Position numbers and translations under genes: made by a program. A stretch of 64,000 bases of DNA from assembly GCF_001558695.1 (NCBI RefSeq), contig NZ_LNTU01000012.1:1-64000 (forward strand), written 5' to 3'. The stretch comes from Paramesorhizobium deserti (GTDB taxonomy: Bacteria > Pseudomonadota > Alphaproteobacteria > Rhizobiales > Rhizobiaceae). The notes beneath the pieces were generated by a model. That model did no database searches. It was not told the DNA's origin and saw nothing but the letters and a program-made list of their open reading frames with translations. Positions 1-8,468 of this stretch are shown piece after piece (the first letter of the stretch is position 1; the number at the start of each line of letters is the position of its first letter).

Positions 1-369
1 CAATACGGCAAGCAGAGTGAGAACCGTTTTCATAAAAACCCCCCATGGCTGAAAACAACCATAGGTAATCATGAATGCCGAGGGCTTGCAAGTAGAGGGC
101 ATTCCATGGGCGTGCGCCTAATCACTGCCTGTAGGAAGAGAGCGGTCTCCAGCCGCGCGTATAACCCGGTGACATGGCCCCGGCAGCTTCTTGATCTCGC
201 GCAGGAGAAAATCACAGTCCTTTAAAAGCGCCTTGATGGCGGTGCGTGTGGCCTCCCTGGTAGGGCAGCACTTCCTCTATCTCCTCTCGTCATATGCCAA
301 GCGCGCTTAGGAGTTGGCTGTTGCCGACGGATTGGCTTGCTTTTCGCCCGCACCGTAAGAAAATAGACC
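1..369. other. Left edge, no gene recognised
   Basis: I see no open frame with a recognisable protein family here on either strand. The stretch is upstream of the DUF3800 remnant and presumably holds its promoter. The first bases could belong to the start of a minus-strand gene lying outside the window, because a stop-free stretch reads off the left edge, but nothing supports an identification. Confidence 0.4.
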
Positions 370-1171
370 GTGGAGATTCGGGGGCACCGAAAATTGAACT
401 TCGGCGATTATATCATTTATGTAGACGAAAGCGGTGACCATAGCCTAACGTCGATAGACAAAAATTATCCCATATTTTCCCTAGCTTTTTGCATCTTCAA
501 GAAAGAAGAATACGTCAATTTAGCAGTACCAGCGATGCAAGCCTTTAAGTTTCGCTGGTTTGGTCACGACAATGTTGTTCTACACGAGTCTGATATAGTT
601 AAAAAACGCGGTCCTTTCCACTTCCTACAGTATGATAAAATCAAGGACAGGTTCCTTTGAAGACCTGAGTTCCGTTATGGACGCCATACCAATGACAGTT
701 GTGGCATCCGTTATCAGGAAGGAAAGCTTAAAGCGACGGTACGTCAATCCTGAAAACCCATACCAGTTGGGGCTGCTGTTCTGCATGGAAAAGGCCCATG
801 AATTCATCGAACACAATGCTGCCCATGAAAACAGATGCCATATTGTCTGTGAGTCCAGAAGCCCGAGAGAGAAAGCCGGAAAAGGAAAAGAAGACGCAGC
901 TTTGGAGCTTGAATTTAGACGTATCGTAGCTGGCGACCATTATTTACAAGCAAGGAACGGACGCAGGCCAATGCCGTGTTTTGATATCGTGTTCGCATCC
1001 AAGCTGGCAAACTCAACGGGGCTTCAAATTGCCGATTTAATTGCGCGCCCGATAGGCTTGAGGATATTCAAAGGAAAACAAGAAAACAGGGCCTTTGATA
1101 TTATTTCGAAAAAGCTTTGGCGCGGCCCTAAGTCACAAAGCATCTTTCATGGACTTAAAGTGTTCCCTTGA
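370..1171 (+). pseudogene. DUF3800 domain protein, frameshifted
   Basis: Two overlapping frames (GTG at 370 to the stop at 660, and about 650 to 1171) join into one DUF3800 protein. The first contains IYVDESGD and HESDI, the second FEDLSS, VCES and GLQIADLIARP, the conserved acidic motifs of the family, in the right order. Removing one C in the TTCCTTTGAA stretch near 652 restores KDRFFEDLSS. DUF3800 proteins are thought to be RNase H-like-fold proteins of mobile or defence regions with no well established activity. The stretch is visibly AT-richer than the neighbouring genes, which fits recent transfer. A sequencing error at the C run would make the gene intact. Confidence 0.75.
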
Positions 1172-1180
1172 AAAGCGAAA

Positions 1181-1201
1181 GGCCCCGGTGAAACCGAGGC
1201 C
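1181..1201 (+). terminator. Weak hairpin after the DUF3800 gene
   Basis: A nine-pair stem with one mismatch (GGCCCCGGT / ACCGAGGCC, loop GAA) begins ten bases after the DUF3800 stop. There is no U-run after it, so it is at best a weak or Rho-assisted terminator. Confidence 0.3.
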
Positions 1202-1768
1202 ATAACGCCGACCAGGAACAAACCCCAATCCATTTATTTATTATATAGCACGCTGAATTCCAGAATTCCAGAAATTCATTCCAATATTTCGACCCCAAAA
1301 CGGTAACACCACCCGCACGGTCATCGGCGTGGTCTTTCGCTGTTTACGTCGAAAATTATATCCTGAACCACGTTTTCGAGCGCTATGGATACCGATCCTA
1401 CCGTCCATTTGGCGGCTGATCTCCCGCGATATTCGTATCCGCTGAGGTAACCAGAACACTCGGCCTGCGGATTCCGAAGTTAACCGGCCGGATATTGATC
1501 GGAATCGTGGCTGGCTTCATTCTGGAATGGTGGCCGGCCGCGGCTGAACTTCCTTCGTTGCATTCATGCGCTCCAGTTTCATTGGAAACACCTTAACTCG
1601 GCGTCCATGAAACCGGCAGCAGGCCAAACAGCGTTTCCTCACTGAAAGCGGCGAAGCAACTTTATTGCCTAGAACGAGATAGCGGCTCATTTAATGCGCC
1701 GGAATAATCTCCTTGGCTCCCCTATTGGGGCATCCTACGCGTAATCTTCAATATCAATTGGAGATCAC
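1202..1768. other. Degenerate stretch without recognisable gene
   Basis: No frame longer than about 70 residues is present and none resembles a known family. A short plus-strand stretch near 1440 to 1530 encodes a hydrophobic segment (GIVAGFILEWW), but it lacks a start and a ribosome binding site. I read the region as decayed island DNA. Confidence 0.4.
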
Positions 1769-1918
1769 ATGACATCGATCCGGAAGCTCAGGCGACGCTG
1801 GCAAGCACAGATGCGTCGGCGCGGCATGAAACCTCGCTGCAAATCCTTCGAAACGCGTTCTCAGCCTTGGGCGCGGCAGGGGCAGGGGGCTCGGACTCTG
1901 ATCCATGACAGTGATTGA
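1769..1918 (+). pseudogene. Tyrosine integrase N-terminal fragment
   Basis: This 49-residue frame starts at an ATG preceded by GGAG. It begins MTSIRKLRRRWQAQMRRRG and continues with KSFETRSQ, the pattern of the arm-binding N-terminus of phage/shufflon-type site-specific integrases (SIRK..WQAQVRRRG..KSF.T..EA..WA). The core-binding and catalytic domains are absent; the frame ends at 1918, four bases before the stop of the convergent NTase-HEPN gene. It is a scrap of an integrase and marks an old integration or deletion event. Confidence 0.6.
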
Positions 1919-1921
1919 CGC

Positions 1922-3004
1922 TCAGGCCTCCTGATGGTCATGGCGTGGCTCGGCTTTCTCCATTCCCGCGAAGTCCACCCCATTGAGGCGTGCAGCACAG
2001 ATCGCGGTGGTGGTTTCCTGCTGCACCTTCACACGTTCGGTGAGCCAAACCAGTTCTTCACCGGTGATTTCGTAGCGGTGCGCATAGCGGGCCTCGACAT
2101 AGGCCCGCTCGAGGCGGGCAAGGCACTGCCTGGCAAAATGGCTGTCGCGGGGCCAGACCGCAGTCAGCAGGGGCGCCACCCGCTCCGCATGCGTGCGCAG
2201 GAAGGTCAGTCGGTGGGATTTCGGGCTATGGAGCAGGCGGGCAAGGCACTGCCTGGCAAAATGGCTGTCGCGGGGCCAGACCGCAGTCAGCAGGGGCGCC
2301 ACCCGCTCCGCATGCGTGCGCAGGAAGGTCAGTCGGTGGGATTTCGGGCTATGGAGCGTCAGGACATTGAGGGTGCCATGATAGAGCCGTTCGACGGTCT
2401 GATGCAGGTCAAAGGCTGCTTCCCTGTGGTAGCCACGCCCCATGGCCTCCTTCGCCAGTTCGAAGCGATGCGTGGCGCTCGGGAACCAGTGGTCGAAACG
2501 CCGGCGCGCCTCGGCCCTGGCGACCTCTGGATCCAGTGGCCTGGGTTCGACGAAGGGAAAACCCGGCGTGTCATGGAGGATGATGCCGTCGCGGACGATG
2601 TCCACGAAGAAGGGGCGACCGAGCACGAGCTGGTTGTTCAGGTCCATGATGGAATGAACGATGAAGTTGACCGGCGTCGCCAGATGCCTGGTGAGCGTCC
2701 GTTCCCGCAGCAGGCGATCCGTGGCCCGGTGCCAGAAACGCGGATCGGCGAAGGCTTTGGTGCTGACGACGACGAGCAGGTTATATGCGCAGCGATCATC
2801 ACCCTCGCACGCTCCGATCCGGTTACCGTGTCCACGGGAGCCAAAGAGCACCAGTTTCAGGATACTGCCGCCCTTCTCCCTGTCCGTCAGCCTGCCCTTT
2901 TGCGCCTCCTCGAATTCATCGAAGAGGATCCGTGCGATCCGTTCCAGTTCACGGCGCCTGTTCCCGGGAAGATGGCCGAGGCGTTCAGGCAGTGTCACGG
3001 ACAT
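1922..3004 (-). CDS. Nucleotidyltransferase-HEPN domain protein
   Basis: The 360-residue protein has an N-terminal MNT-type nucleotidyltransferase domain (LFGSRGHG around residue 53) and a C-terminal HEPN domain (AAFDLHQTVERLYHGTL around 195 to 215). Family members usually carry a D-x-D after the GS motif (SDYDLLVVV); here that site reads CAYNLLVVV, so the catalytic aspartates appear lost. In MNT/HEPN pairs the NTase modifies and controls a HEPN RNase; a single-chain fusion is a known rhizobial variant. A 41-residue segment of the HEPN part is present twice in tandem (DNA 2112 to 2357), disturbing the helical bundle. The protein is probably non-functional or recently altered. Confidence 0.75.
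   Translation of the reverse strand: MSVTLPERLGHLPGNRRRELERIARILFDEFEEAQKGRLTDREKGGSILKLVLFGSRGHGNRIGACEGDDRCAYNLLVVVSTKAFADPRFWHRATDRLLRERTLTRHLATPVNFIVHSIMDLNNQLVLGRPFFVDIVRDGIILHDTPGFPFVEPRPLDPEVARAEARRRFDHWFPSATHRFELAKEAMGRGYHREAAFDLHQTVERLYHGTLNVLTLHSPKSHRLTFLRTHAERVAPLLTAVWPRDSHFARQCLARLLHSPKSHRLTFLRTHAERVAPLLTAVWPRDSHFARQCLARLERAYVEARYAHRYEITGEELVWLTERVKVQQETTTAICAARLNGVDFAGMEKAEPRHDHQEA
2112..2357. repeat. 123-bp perfect tandem duplication inside NTase-HEPN gene
   Basis: Bases 2112 to 2234 and 2235 to 2357 are identical over 123 bp. The unit is 41 codons, so the frame is kept and the encoded segment beginning LHSPKSHRL is simply doubled. Identical copies imply a very recent duplication or an assembly error. 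Confidence 0.9.
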
Positions 3005-3067
3005 GGCAGCCTCCGGTGCAAGTGTGCCGTGGAGGGCTTCGCCGTCTTGTTTCCCCGAGCAGGCTTT

Positions 3068-3901
3068 TCATGATGCGCGCCCATTGGCTGCGGGGAAGCC
3101 CTTGACGTCGCAGCCGGGCATGAAGAGGCCCGGCTGCCAAGCCTGCCCGATGCGCACCAGATCGGCCAGCGCCGCGCGCAGCTGCGGCCAGGGGAAATCC
3201 GGGCCCGCCTCGAAATATTCGCCCCTGCGCAGGACCGCATCGAGCTTGCCCGCCACGCCGGCAAGCGTCGTGGCTGGCGTGGCCATCAGGGCGTCGGCCA
3301 GTTTCATTTCAGTGCGGTCAGCTCGTATCTCGGCTTTCTCGGCACGACTATATCCCAAGGCGTCATCCAGACGATCCCAGGCTTCCTGCCGTTGCCGGAA
3401 GGCTGCGATCGCTCGCGTCTTCACGGCCTGATGCCCGGATGCATCGCCGCATATCCGGTCTATGTCTTCCAGACTGAAAGCACGGACCGGCTGCCTTTCT
3501 CCGGGCAATGTGATTTCCACCCGCGGAAATCCAACCGCCGCGACCATCCTGCGTTCCCCGGATGCATCGCCGCATATCCGGTCTATGTCTTCCAGACTGA
3601 AAGCACGGACCGGCTGCTTCTTTCCGGGCAATGTCATTTCCACTTCCGGAAATCCAACCGCCGCAACCATCCTGCGTTCAAGGGCCAGCTGCCTTTTCCA
3701 AAGACGCTGCGTTTCATTATAGGCTGCCAGCCATTGCCGCCAAAGGTCCAGCGCGGGATCGGCAGTGGCATTGCCGGCCAGCGCCCCGGCGGCGTCCGCG
3801 CCAGTTTCAAACGGCCATGTCACTGTCGCTGCCATCGTGCCCGTCAGCAACATCCTGCGCGTGACGGAAGGCAAAGTCGTGGTATCGTCCGAATCAGCCA
3901 T
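3068..3901 (-). CDS. Hypothetical protein with Tat-like signal
   Basis: The 277-residue protein starts with a twin-arginine-like leader (TRRMLLTGTMAATVTWP, residues 15 to 31), suggesting export. The rest is helical and charged, without a family I recognise. Residues about 75 to 156 contain two 41-residue copies of a segment beginning GERRMVAAVGFP, encoded by the tandem repeat at 3435 to 3680; without the second copy the protein would be about 236 residues. It lies 63 bp upstream of the NTase-HEPN gene on the same strand, so the two may be co-transcribed. Confidence 0.55.
   Translation of the reverse strand: MADSDDTTTLPSVTRRMLLTGTMAATVTWPFETGADAAGALAGNATADPALDLWRQWLAAYNETQRLWKRQLALERRMVAAVGFPEVEMTLPGKKQPVRAFSLEDIDRICGDASGERRMVAAVGFPRVEITLPGERQPVRAFSLEDIDRICGDASGHQAVKTRAIAAFRQRQEAWDRLDDALGYSRAEKAEIRADRTEMKLADALMATPATTLAGVAGKLDAVLRRGEYFEAGPDFPWPQLRAALADLVRIGQAWQPGLFMPGCDVKGFPAANGRAS
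3435..3680. repeat. 123-bp imperfect tandem duplication
   Basis: Bases 3435 to 3557 and 3558 to 3680 are two copies of a 123-bp unit, differing at about nine positions clustered in the middle. The reading frame of the surrounding gene is preserved. The unit length equals that of the perfect duplication in the neighbouring gene at 2112 to 2357, although the sequences are unrelated. Confidence 0.9.
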
Positions 3902-4036
3902 TGATCCGAGCTCCTATCAGCTTGGGTTGTGGTCAGGCTGGATGGTGTGGGCAAACACATCGTCCAGCCGTCTAAGTGTTGGCAGAATACAAGTTGAAAT
4001 GCGGATGGGCAACAAAAATCACTACAGTGTTGTGAA

Positions 4037-4270
4037 ATGAAGCCGGTTCAGTGCAAGATGGCGCGTGTCGCACTGGGCTGGGGAGTTCGGGACCTCGCAA
4101 AAGCAGCTCAGGTTTCCACGCAAACTGTAGTTCGCCTCGAAAAGGGCGAACAGCTCAAATCGAGCACAATCGATCATCTACGCAACGTTTTAGAGGCTGC
4201 CGGCATCGAGTTCATCCCGGAGAACGGCGGCGGTCCGGGTATACGACTGGCGAAGACGACCACGCGTTGA
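4037..4270 (+). CDS. XRE-family HTH regulator
   Basis: This 77-residue protein is essentially one Cro/C1-type helix-turn-helix: MARVALGWGVRDLAKAAQVSTQTVVRLEKG covers helices 1 to 3 and HLRNVLEAAGIEFI the closing helix. Such one-domain XRE proteins are common in rhizobial plasmids and islands as repressors of a neighbouring gene or as antitoxins. It is followed by a broken toxin-antitoxin pair. The target is unknown. Confidence 0.75.
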   Translation: MKPVQCKMARVALGWGVRDLAKAAQVSTQTVVRLEKGEQLKSSTIDHLRNVLEAAGIEFIPENGGGPGIRLAKTTTR

Positions 4271-4298
4271 TGATAGGCAGTCCGGATGCGACCCGGTA

Positions 4299-4466
4299 TC
4301 ACGGGTGCTGTTCGCCTTAGCCTTCGATCTGGAGCGAAAGGCTGTGGTTCTCTGCGGTGGTGTGAAGAGCGGTGTGAACCAGAAGTTCTTCTACAAACGG
4401 CTGATCGATCTGGTGGGCAAACGGTACGACGAGCATTTGATCGAGTTGGAGAAGAGACATGGATGA
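4299..4466 (+). pseudogene. RelE/HigB (Gp49-like) toxin fragment
   Basis: In this frame the sequence reads SRVLFALAFDLERKAVV, then CGGVKSG, then FYKRLIDLVGKRYDEHL, the C-terminal half of Gp49-like (DUF891) HigB/RelE mRNA interferases. The N-terminal half, with the start codon, is missing: upstream in frame the sequence runs into the 3' end of the XRE gene without a family match. The stop overlaps the start of the antitoxin remnant, the usual toxin-antitoxin gene order. Confidence 0.6.
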
Positions 4467-4784
4467 TCTCGATAAGCTGATACAGACGCTGCCTGAGGAT
4501 GAACAGCGCGCCGTTGCGAAGCGTGCCGACGACCTCGTCACGGCGCACAATCTGCGGGAATTGCGGGCACTGCTGGACGGACGCAGGAAGATGTTTCTGC
4601 TGTAACCGGTTTCAAGCCGACCAACGTCTCAAGACTGGAGAAGCGCGCCGACATGAAGCTGTCGACGCTTCGCGATTATGTTGAATCCCTCGGTGGCACG
4701 TTGAAAATCGTCGCGGATGTCGCGGGCAAGAAGGTCGATCTTTCGAGCATCGCTGAGCGCTCGCGGCACGGTTCAAAGGTCTGA
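4459..4784 (+). pseudogene. HigA-like XRE antitoxin, frameshifted
   Basis: The first frame (ATG at 4459) encodes MDDLDKLIQTLPEDEQRAV, the usual N-terminal helix of HigA-type antitoxins, and stops at about 4605. The HTH continues in another frame from about 4581: TQEDVSAVTGF, NVSRLEKR, STLRDYVESLGG, to the stop at 4784. A small indel near 4575 to 4585 separates the two. With the truncated toxin just upstream, the whole module is dead. Confidence 0.65.
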
Positions 4785-4865
4785 GCAGTTTATGTCCGCA
4801 AAGCAGGGGCCCTATAGCCCGTACCGTCTTCGCCGCAAGCGCAGGTTCATGTCAGAGAGCCGCAA

Positions 4866-6017
4866 CTAGAGCATTCGAGTGGCCCGCCCGCTTCTACGCG
4901 TCGCATTGTTGTAGTAGCTCGATGCCTGCTGGACCGAGCGATGGCGCGATTGCTCCATCGCCTCCGGGAGGGGGATGCCGCGATTGGCGGCCTCCGTCAA
5001 ATAGCCCGACCGCAACCCGTGCGCGGAAAACTCCCCCGGCTCGAGGCCAGCCATTTTCACCCGCTGCTTGACGATATCGTTGACCGCCTTCGGATCGAGC
5101 GCCCGGCGCGAAACATTGCCCCAACGATCGATTGCCCGGAACACACTGCCGCTGTCAATCTTTGCCGCATCTAGCCAGGCGCTCAGAACCTCCACCGGCC
5201 GACCGGTCAGATAGACGACCTCGTCCTGGCTGGCGCCCGAATTCTTGGTGCGGCCGAGATGGATAGCGAGCGAGGGCAGGGCGCTCCCGTCCTCGCCGGC
5301 GACCGGCGCTTCGACCGCCAGTTGCTCCTTGCGCAGACCGGCGACCTCGCTGCGCCGGCGCCCCCCGGAGGCAAAGGCGAGCATCAGGATCGCCCGGTCG
5401 CGTAGATCGCGCAGGCTGCCGCTGTCACAGGTCGACAGCAGTTTGGCCAAGACGTCACCGGTCACCGCCTTGGCGCTCTTGCGACGACGTGGCCGCGGCA
5501 CGGCGCGGACCACGAGCCGGATCGCCGACTTCAAGGCAGGGGAGGCGAAAGCGCCGTCGAGCCCGCGCCATTTCGTCAGCGTTGACCAACTGGCCAGCCG
5601 CCGCCGTACCGTGTCGGGCGCGTGCGGCCCGGCTGAGCGGAGGAAGCCGCCGTCCCGCAATTCTCGGTCGACCTCGGCTGGCATGCCGTGCTCGGGATCG
5701 CTTTCACGCCGCGCCGGATCCCACAGATGATGGGCGACGAATTTCAGGAGCAGCGCTTCCGGCGCCGGCCAGGGGAGGGGGCTGCTGACGGCCGCCAGCG
5801 ACCAGGCTTCGAGATAGGCAAGATCAGAGGTCAGCGCGCGCAGGGTATTTGCGCCCATGCCTTGATTGACGAGATGGCGGAGGGTTTCGACATCCTGATC
5901 CGTCAGCAATTCGGCAAGCTTGTCGCGGCGGTCGATCGGCAGCACCGCGGCGATGGTGTCGAGCGCTTCGGTCCGGCGTGCGACATCGGCGGAAAGCGGG
6001 TCCGGCGACATTGCCAT
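4866..6017 (-). CDS. Tyrosine recombinase/integrase
   Basis: The 383-residue protein has a SAM-like core-binding N-terminal half and a C-terminal catalytic domain. Catalytic residues visible: Arg in GGRRRSEVAGL, His and Arg in SAHGLRSGY, the second His in QSRHRSVQQASSYYNNA and the nucleophilic Tyr in the same segment. It resembles recombinases of rhizobial plasmids and integrative elements rather than XerC/D. It overlaps the start of the next minus-strand gene by one base. It is the only full-length integrase seen and may serve this island or a smaller nested element. Confidence 0.85.
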   Translation of the reverse strand: MAMSPDPLSADVARRTEALDTIAAVLPIDRRDKLAELLTDQDVETLRHLVNQGMGANTLRALTSDLAYLEAWSLAAVSSPLPWPAPEALLLKFVAHHLWDPARRESDPEHGMPAEVDRELRDGGFLRSAGPHAPDTVRRRLASWSTLTKWRGLDGAFASPALKSAIRLVVRAVPRPRRRKSAKAVTGDVLAKLLSTCDSGSLRDLRDRAILMLAFASGGRRRSEVAGLRKEQLAVEAPVAGEDGSALPSLAIHLGRTKNSGASQDEVVYLTGRPVEVLSAWLDAAKIDSGSVFRAIDRWGNVSRRALDPKAVNDIVKQRVKMAGLEPGEFSAHGLRSGYLTEAANRGIPLPEAMEQSRHRSVQQASSYYNNATRRSGRATRML

Positions 6018-6304
6018 CAGGCGCTCTCCGCCTGTGGTCGCCAGCGTCCGATGATCTGTTCGATCTCGCTGCGATAGTCATAGGGATAAACGACATCGTC
6101 CTCGCGGGCGAGAAAGGTGAAGATCGTCGCCATGTCCTCGCCGATGTGCGGGTCGACGTTGGAGAGATCGGTCAGATCAAAGCCGCCATGCACCTCGGCG
6201 TTCCACCAGGCGAGCAGAAAATTGGCCACCCGGAGCCCCTGGCCGGTGTCCTCATGGGCGACGTTCAGCAGTTTTTCGAGGGCAAATCTGACGCGGTCTT
6301 CCAT
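6017..6304 (-). CDS. Small conserved protein (DUF7673-like)
   Basis: This 95-residue protein contains VANFLLAWWNAEVHGGFDL and DLSNVDPHIGEDM, a pattern I associate with DUF7673 proteins found beside integrases in rhizobial accessory DNA. Its function is not known. It lies directly upstream of, and touches, the recombinase gene on the same strand, so it is probably co-transcribed with it. Confidence 0.55.
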   Translation of the reverse strand: MEDRVRFALEKLLNVAHEDTGQGLRVANFLLAWWNAEVHGGFDLTDLSNVDPHIGEDMATIFTFLAREDDVVYPYDYRSEIEQIIGRWRPQAESA

Positions 6305-6335
6305 GGCATCCTCGGGCTTGATTGGCGATCTTTCT

Positions 6336-6737
6336 TCAGCCGGCTGATGCCGTATGAAGCTTCAGGTCCGTCTGGCCGAAATCATTGCCCTTGAACAGCA
6401 GCGGCGCCCTGGCGACCCAAGCCACCGCGTAGGAGAAGCAATCCCCCATATTCAGGCTGGCCGAATGCCGGCCCTTGCCGTAACGCTCCAGCGCTCGCTC
6501 GGCCGCATGGTAATGCTGTCCGTCAAAGGCGACGGCAGTGATGTTGGGCGCCTCGGAGAAACGCGCGACGATGTCGCCCGGGTTGGAAAACCGCTTGGCG
6601 GTCAGCACCGTTCGTGTTTCGAACAGTGTCGGCCAGCCGATGATGACCGTCTCCCGCCGCAATACCGCCTTGAATGTTTCGGATTCGGGCTCATCGAGCA
6701 TGATCGCGACAAGAACCGAGGTATCGAGAGCAATCAC
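6336..6737 (-). CDS. vapC: VapC-type PIN-domain toxin
   Basis: This 133-residue PIN-domain RNase has the expected acidic residues: Asp in MIALDTSVLVAIML, Glu in PTLFETRTVL, Asp in NMGDCFSYAVA and Asp in GNDFGQTDL. VapC toxins cleave tRNA or rRNA when the antitoxin is lost. Its start overlaps the end of the antitoxin gene by four bases, the usual coupled arrangement. No damage is visible. Confidence 0.85.
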   Translation of the reverse strand: MIALDTSVLVAIMLDEPESETFKAVLRRETVIIGWPTLFETRTVLTAKRFSNPGDIVARFSEAPNITAVAFDGQHYHAAERALERYGKGRHSASLNMGDCFSYAVAWVARAPLLFKGNDFGQTDLKLHTASAG

Positions 6738-6991
6738 TTTGGCAGCCCATTCTCGTCATAGAGATCGTCATGCGCCGACGTGGTGCCCGCCGGTACGCTC
6801 CGCCGGCCTTCGGCGGCGAGTTCCCAGACGGCATCCAGGGGATGGAGATTGCTCTGTTGTCGGAGTTCGACATCGTAGCGCTCGAGCGCCAATTCCACCA
6901 GTTTGTTGATCGGCTGGCCGGTGCGTTTGGCCAGAGCATGCGCTAGATCCCTTGCTTTTGTGCTACGCACGGAGAGTTGCGGTTCGGACAT
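6734..6991 (-). CDS. vapB: VapB-type antitoxin
   Basis: This 85-residue protein has an N-terminal ribbon-helix-helix-like segment (LSVRSTKARDLAHALAKRTG, then NKLVELALERY) and a C-terminal toxin-wrapping tail. It is the rhizobial transcription-factor type of VapB. It precedes and overlaps the PIN toxin gene by four bases; VapB normally represses the operon together with VapC. The pair would stabilise the island. Confidence 0.8.
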   Translation of the reverse strand: MSEPQLSVRSTKARDLAHALAKRTGQPINKLVELALERYDVELRQQSNLHPLDAVWELAAEGRRSVPAGTTSAHDDLYDENGLPK

Positions 6992-7170
6992 GACTTCCTC
7001 GCTGAAATTTTGCCTCCAATATAGCGATCGAGGCGCGAGATGGCAAGAAAGATGCGTTAGATGGCTGACTTCCGATAAGAAACTTATCGGAAGTGACTAC
7101 ATCAACCACCAATCATAACAAGTGGGGAACTGGAACTTCCTAATAGAGTTCTTTTAACAAATCATCTACC

Positions 7171-8310
7171 ATGATTTCAATGGCTTACGATTTCGCGAAA
7201 ATCAGCATGAACACCCTGATGCGGCCGGCTTTCGAAGCCGGTATCGCCTTGGCTCGTCTCGACGAGCGGATCGCCCGTTCGCCGGTCGGCCAAGGCTTCC
7301 TCGAACGATCCCAGTTCACCGACGCCTGCGCCTCGCTGTGGATCGATGGCGAACTGGTGCATCTCGAAGATCTCGTCCTCCACGATGCCACCCGCGATAT
7401 CCGCACCCCGACCCATGAGCTGACAATCGCCCGGGACGTGTTGCGCACCCGCCGGCGGATCGCCGGCCAATCCCCTGATTGGGCGCTCTCTGCCGACGGC
7501 ATCCGCTCGCTGCGGAAAACCTCGGAGATCGGGTCGGCTGACACGGAAGAGGCGCAGACGATCGATGCCATCCGGCGTGCGGTCACAATCGATCCGGAAG
7601 GGGAGGGGGATGGCGCCGACCTTGGCAAAAATCTCCCCGGCGTCGACTATGCGGCCATCGATGCAGTGCTGGCTCGGTCGGAGGCCGCGATCGAAAACGC
7701 AACGCGGCCCGGCCGCGCCACCTCGGCAGACAGAGACGCACTGGTCTATGATCTTGACTGGGACGAGGATGCCCGGCTGGAGGAATGGCGTGGCGTTTCG
7801 CGCCAGGCCGAAAACCTGCCGGCGGTGCTGCAGGCGATCATTGCCCTCGATGCCTGGAACGAGCTTTCCGTCCTTCAGCATGCGCCTTGGCTCGGCCGGC
7901 TGTTCGCCGCGTCGATCCTGCGTCAAGCCGGCATTACGTCAGGTGCCCATCTTGCGGCGGTCAACCTCGGCCTCAAAACCATTCCGGTCGATCAACGCCG
8001 GCATCGCGACCGGGAGACGCGGCTGTTCGCCATCGCCCACGGCTTGTTGGCTGCCGCCGAGATCGGCATCAAGGAACATGACCGACTGACGCTTGCTCGG
8101 CAGATGATGGAACGCAAATTGTCGGGAAGACGAACGTCTTCGAAATTGCCGGAGCTGGTCGAGCTCGTCATGGCCAAGCCGCTGGTGTCGGCCGGGATGG
8201 TCGCGAAAACGCTCGAGATGACGCCGCAGGCGGCGCGGCGGATCGTATTGGAGCTTGGCTTGAGGGAGATGACGGGGAGGGGGAGGTTTCGGGCATGGGG
8301 GGTGATCTGA
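7171..8310 (+). CDS. DUF1612 / RHE_PE00001-family protein
   Basis: The 379-residue protein matches the rhizobial RHE_PE00001 family (DUF1612 with a C-terminal winged-HTH domain). Recognisable parts are [20 protein letters not shown] near the N-terminus, [22 protein letters not shown], and the HTH-like end around [20 protein letters not shown]. Members are common on rhizobial plasmids; the function is unknown and DNA binding is inferred from the C-terminal domain. A second ATG three codons in (7180) is an equally possible start. Part of its 3' end is repeated about 1.2 kb downstream at 9487 to 9690. Confidence 0.75.
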   Translation: MISMAYDFAKISMNTLMRPAFEAGIALARLDERIARSPVGQGFLERSQFTDACASLWIDGELVHLEDLVLHDATRDIRTPTHELTIARDVLRTRRRIAGQSPDWALSADGIRSLRKTSEIGSADTEEAQTIDAIRRAVTIDPEGEGDGADLGKNLPGVDYAAIDAVLARSEAAIENATRPGRATSADRDALVYDLDWDEDARLEEWRGVSRQAENLPAVLQAIIALDAWNELSVLQHAPWLGRLFAASILRQAGITSGAHLAAVNLGLKTIPVDQRRHRDRETRLFAIAHGLLAAAEIGIKEHDRLTLARQMMERKLSGRRTSSKLPELVELVMAKPLVSAGMVAKTLEMTPQAARRIVLELGLREMTGRGRFRAWGVI

Positions 8311-8468
8311 CGTAGACTTTGATTTATTGAGTCTTGCTTCCGATCTCCCGGTTGACGCTGGTGGGCCAATTACGCCGCGATCAGCTGAAGCCCTTTCCAC
8401 GGCCGAAAACGGCATTTTTGATAAGTTCTAGTTATTAAAAGCAAATACGCCAGCATAAGGCCGGCGAA

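Noticed and set aside
1934-3073. Long plus-strand frame opposite the NTase-HEPN gene
   Set aside because: The minus strand encodes clear NTase and HEPN motifs; the plus frame has none and is antisense shadow.
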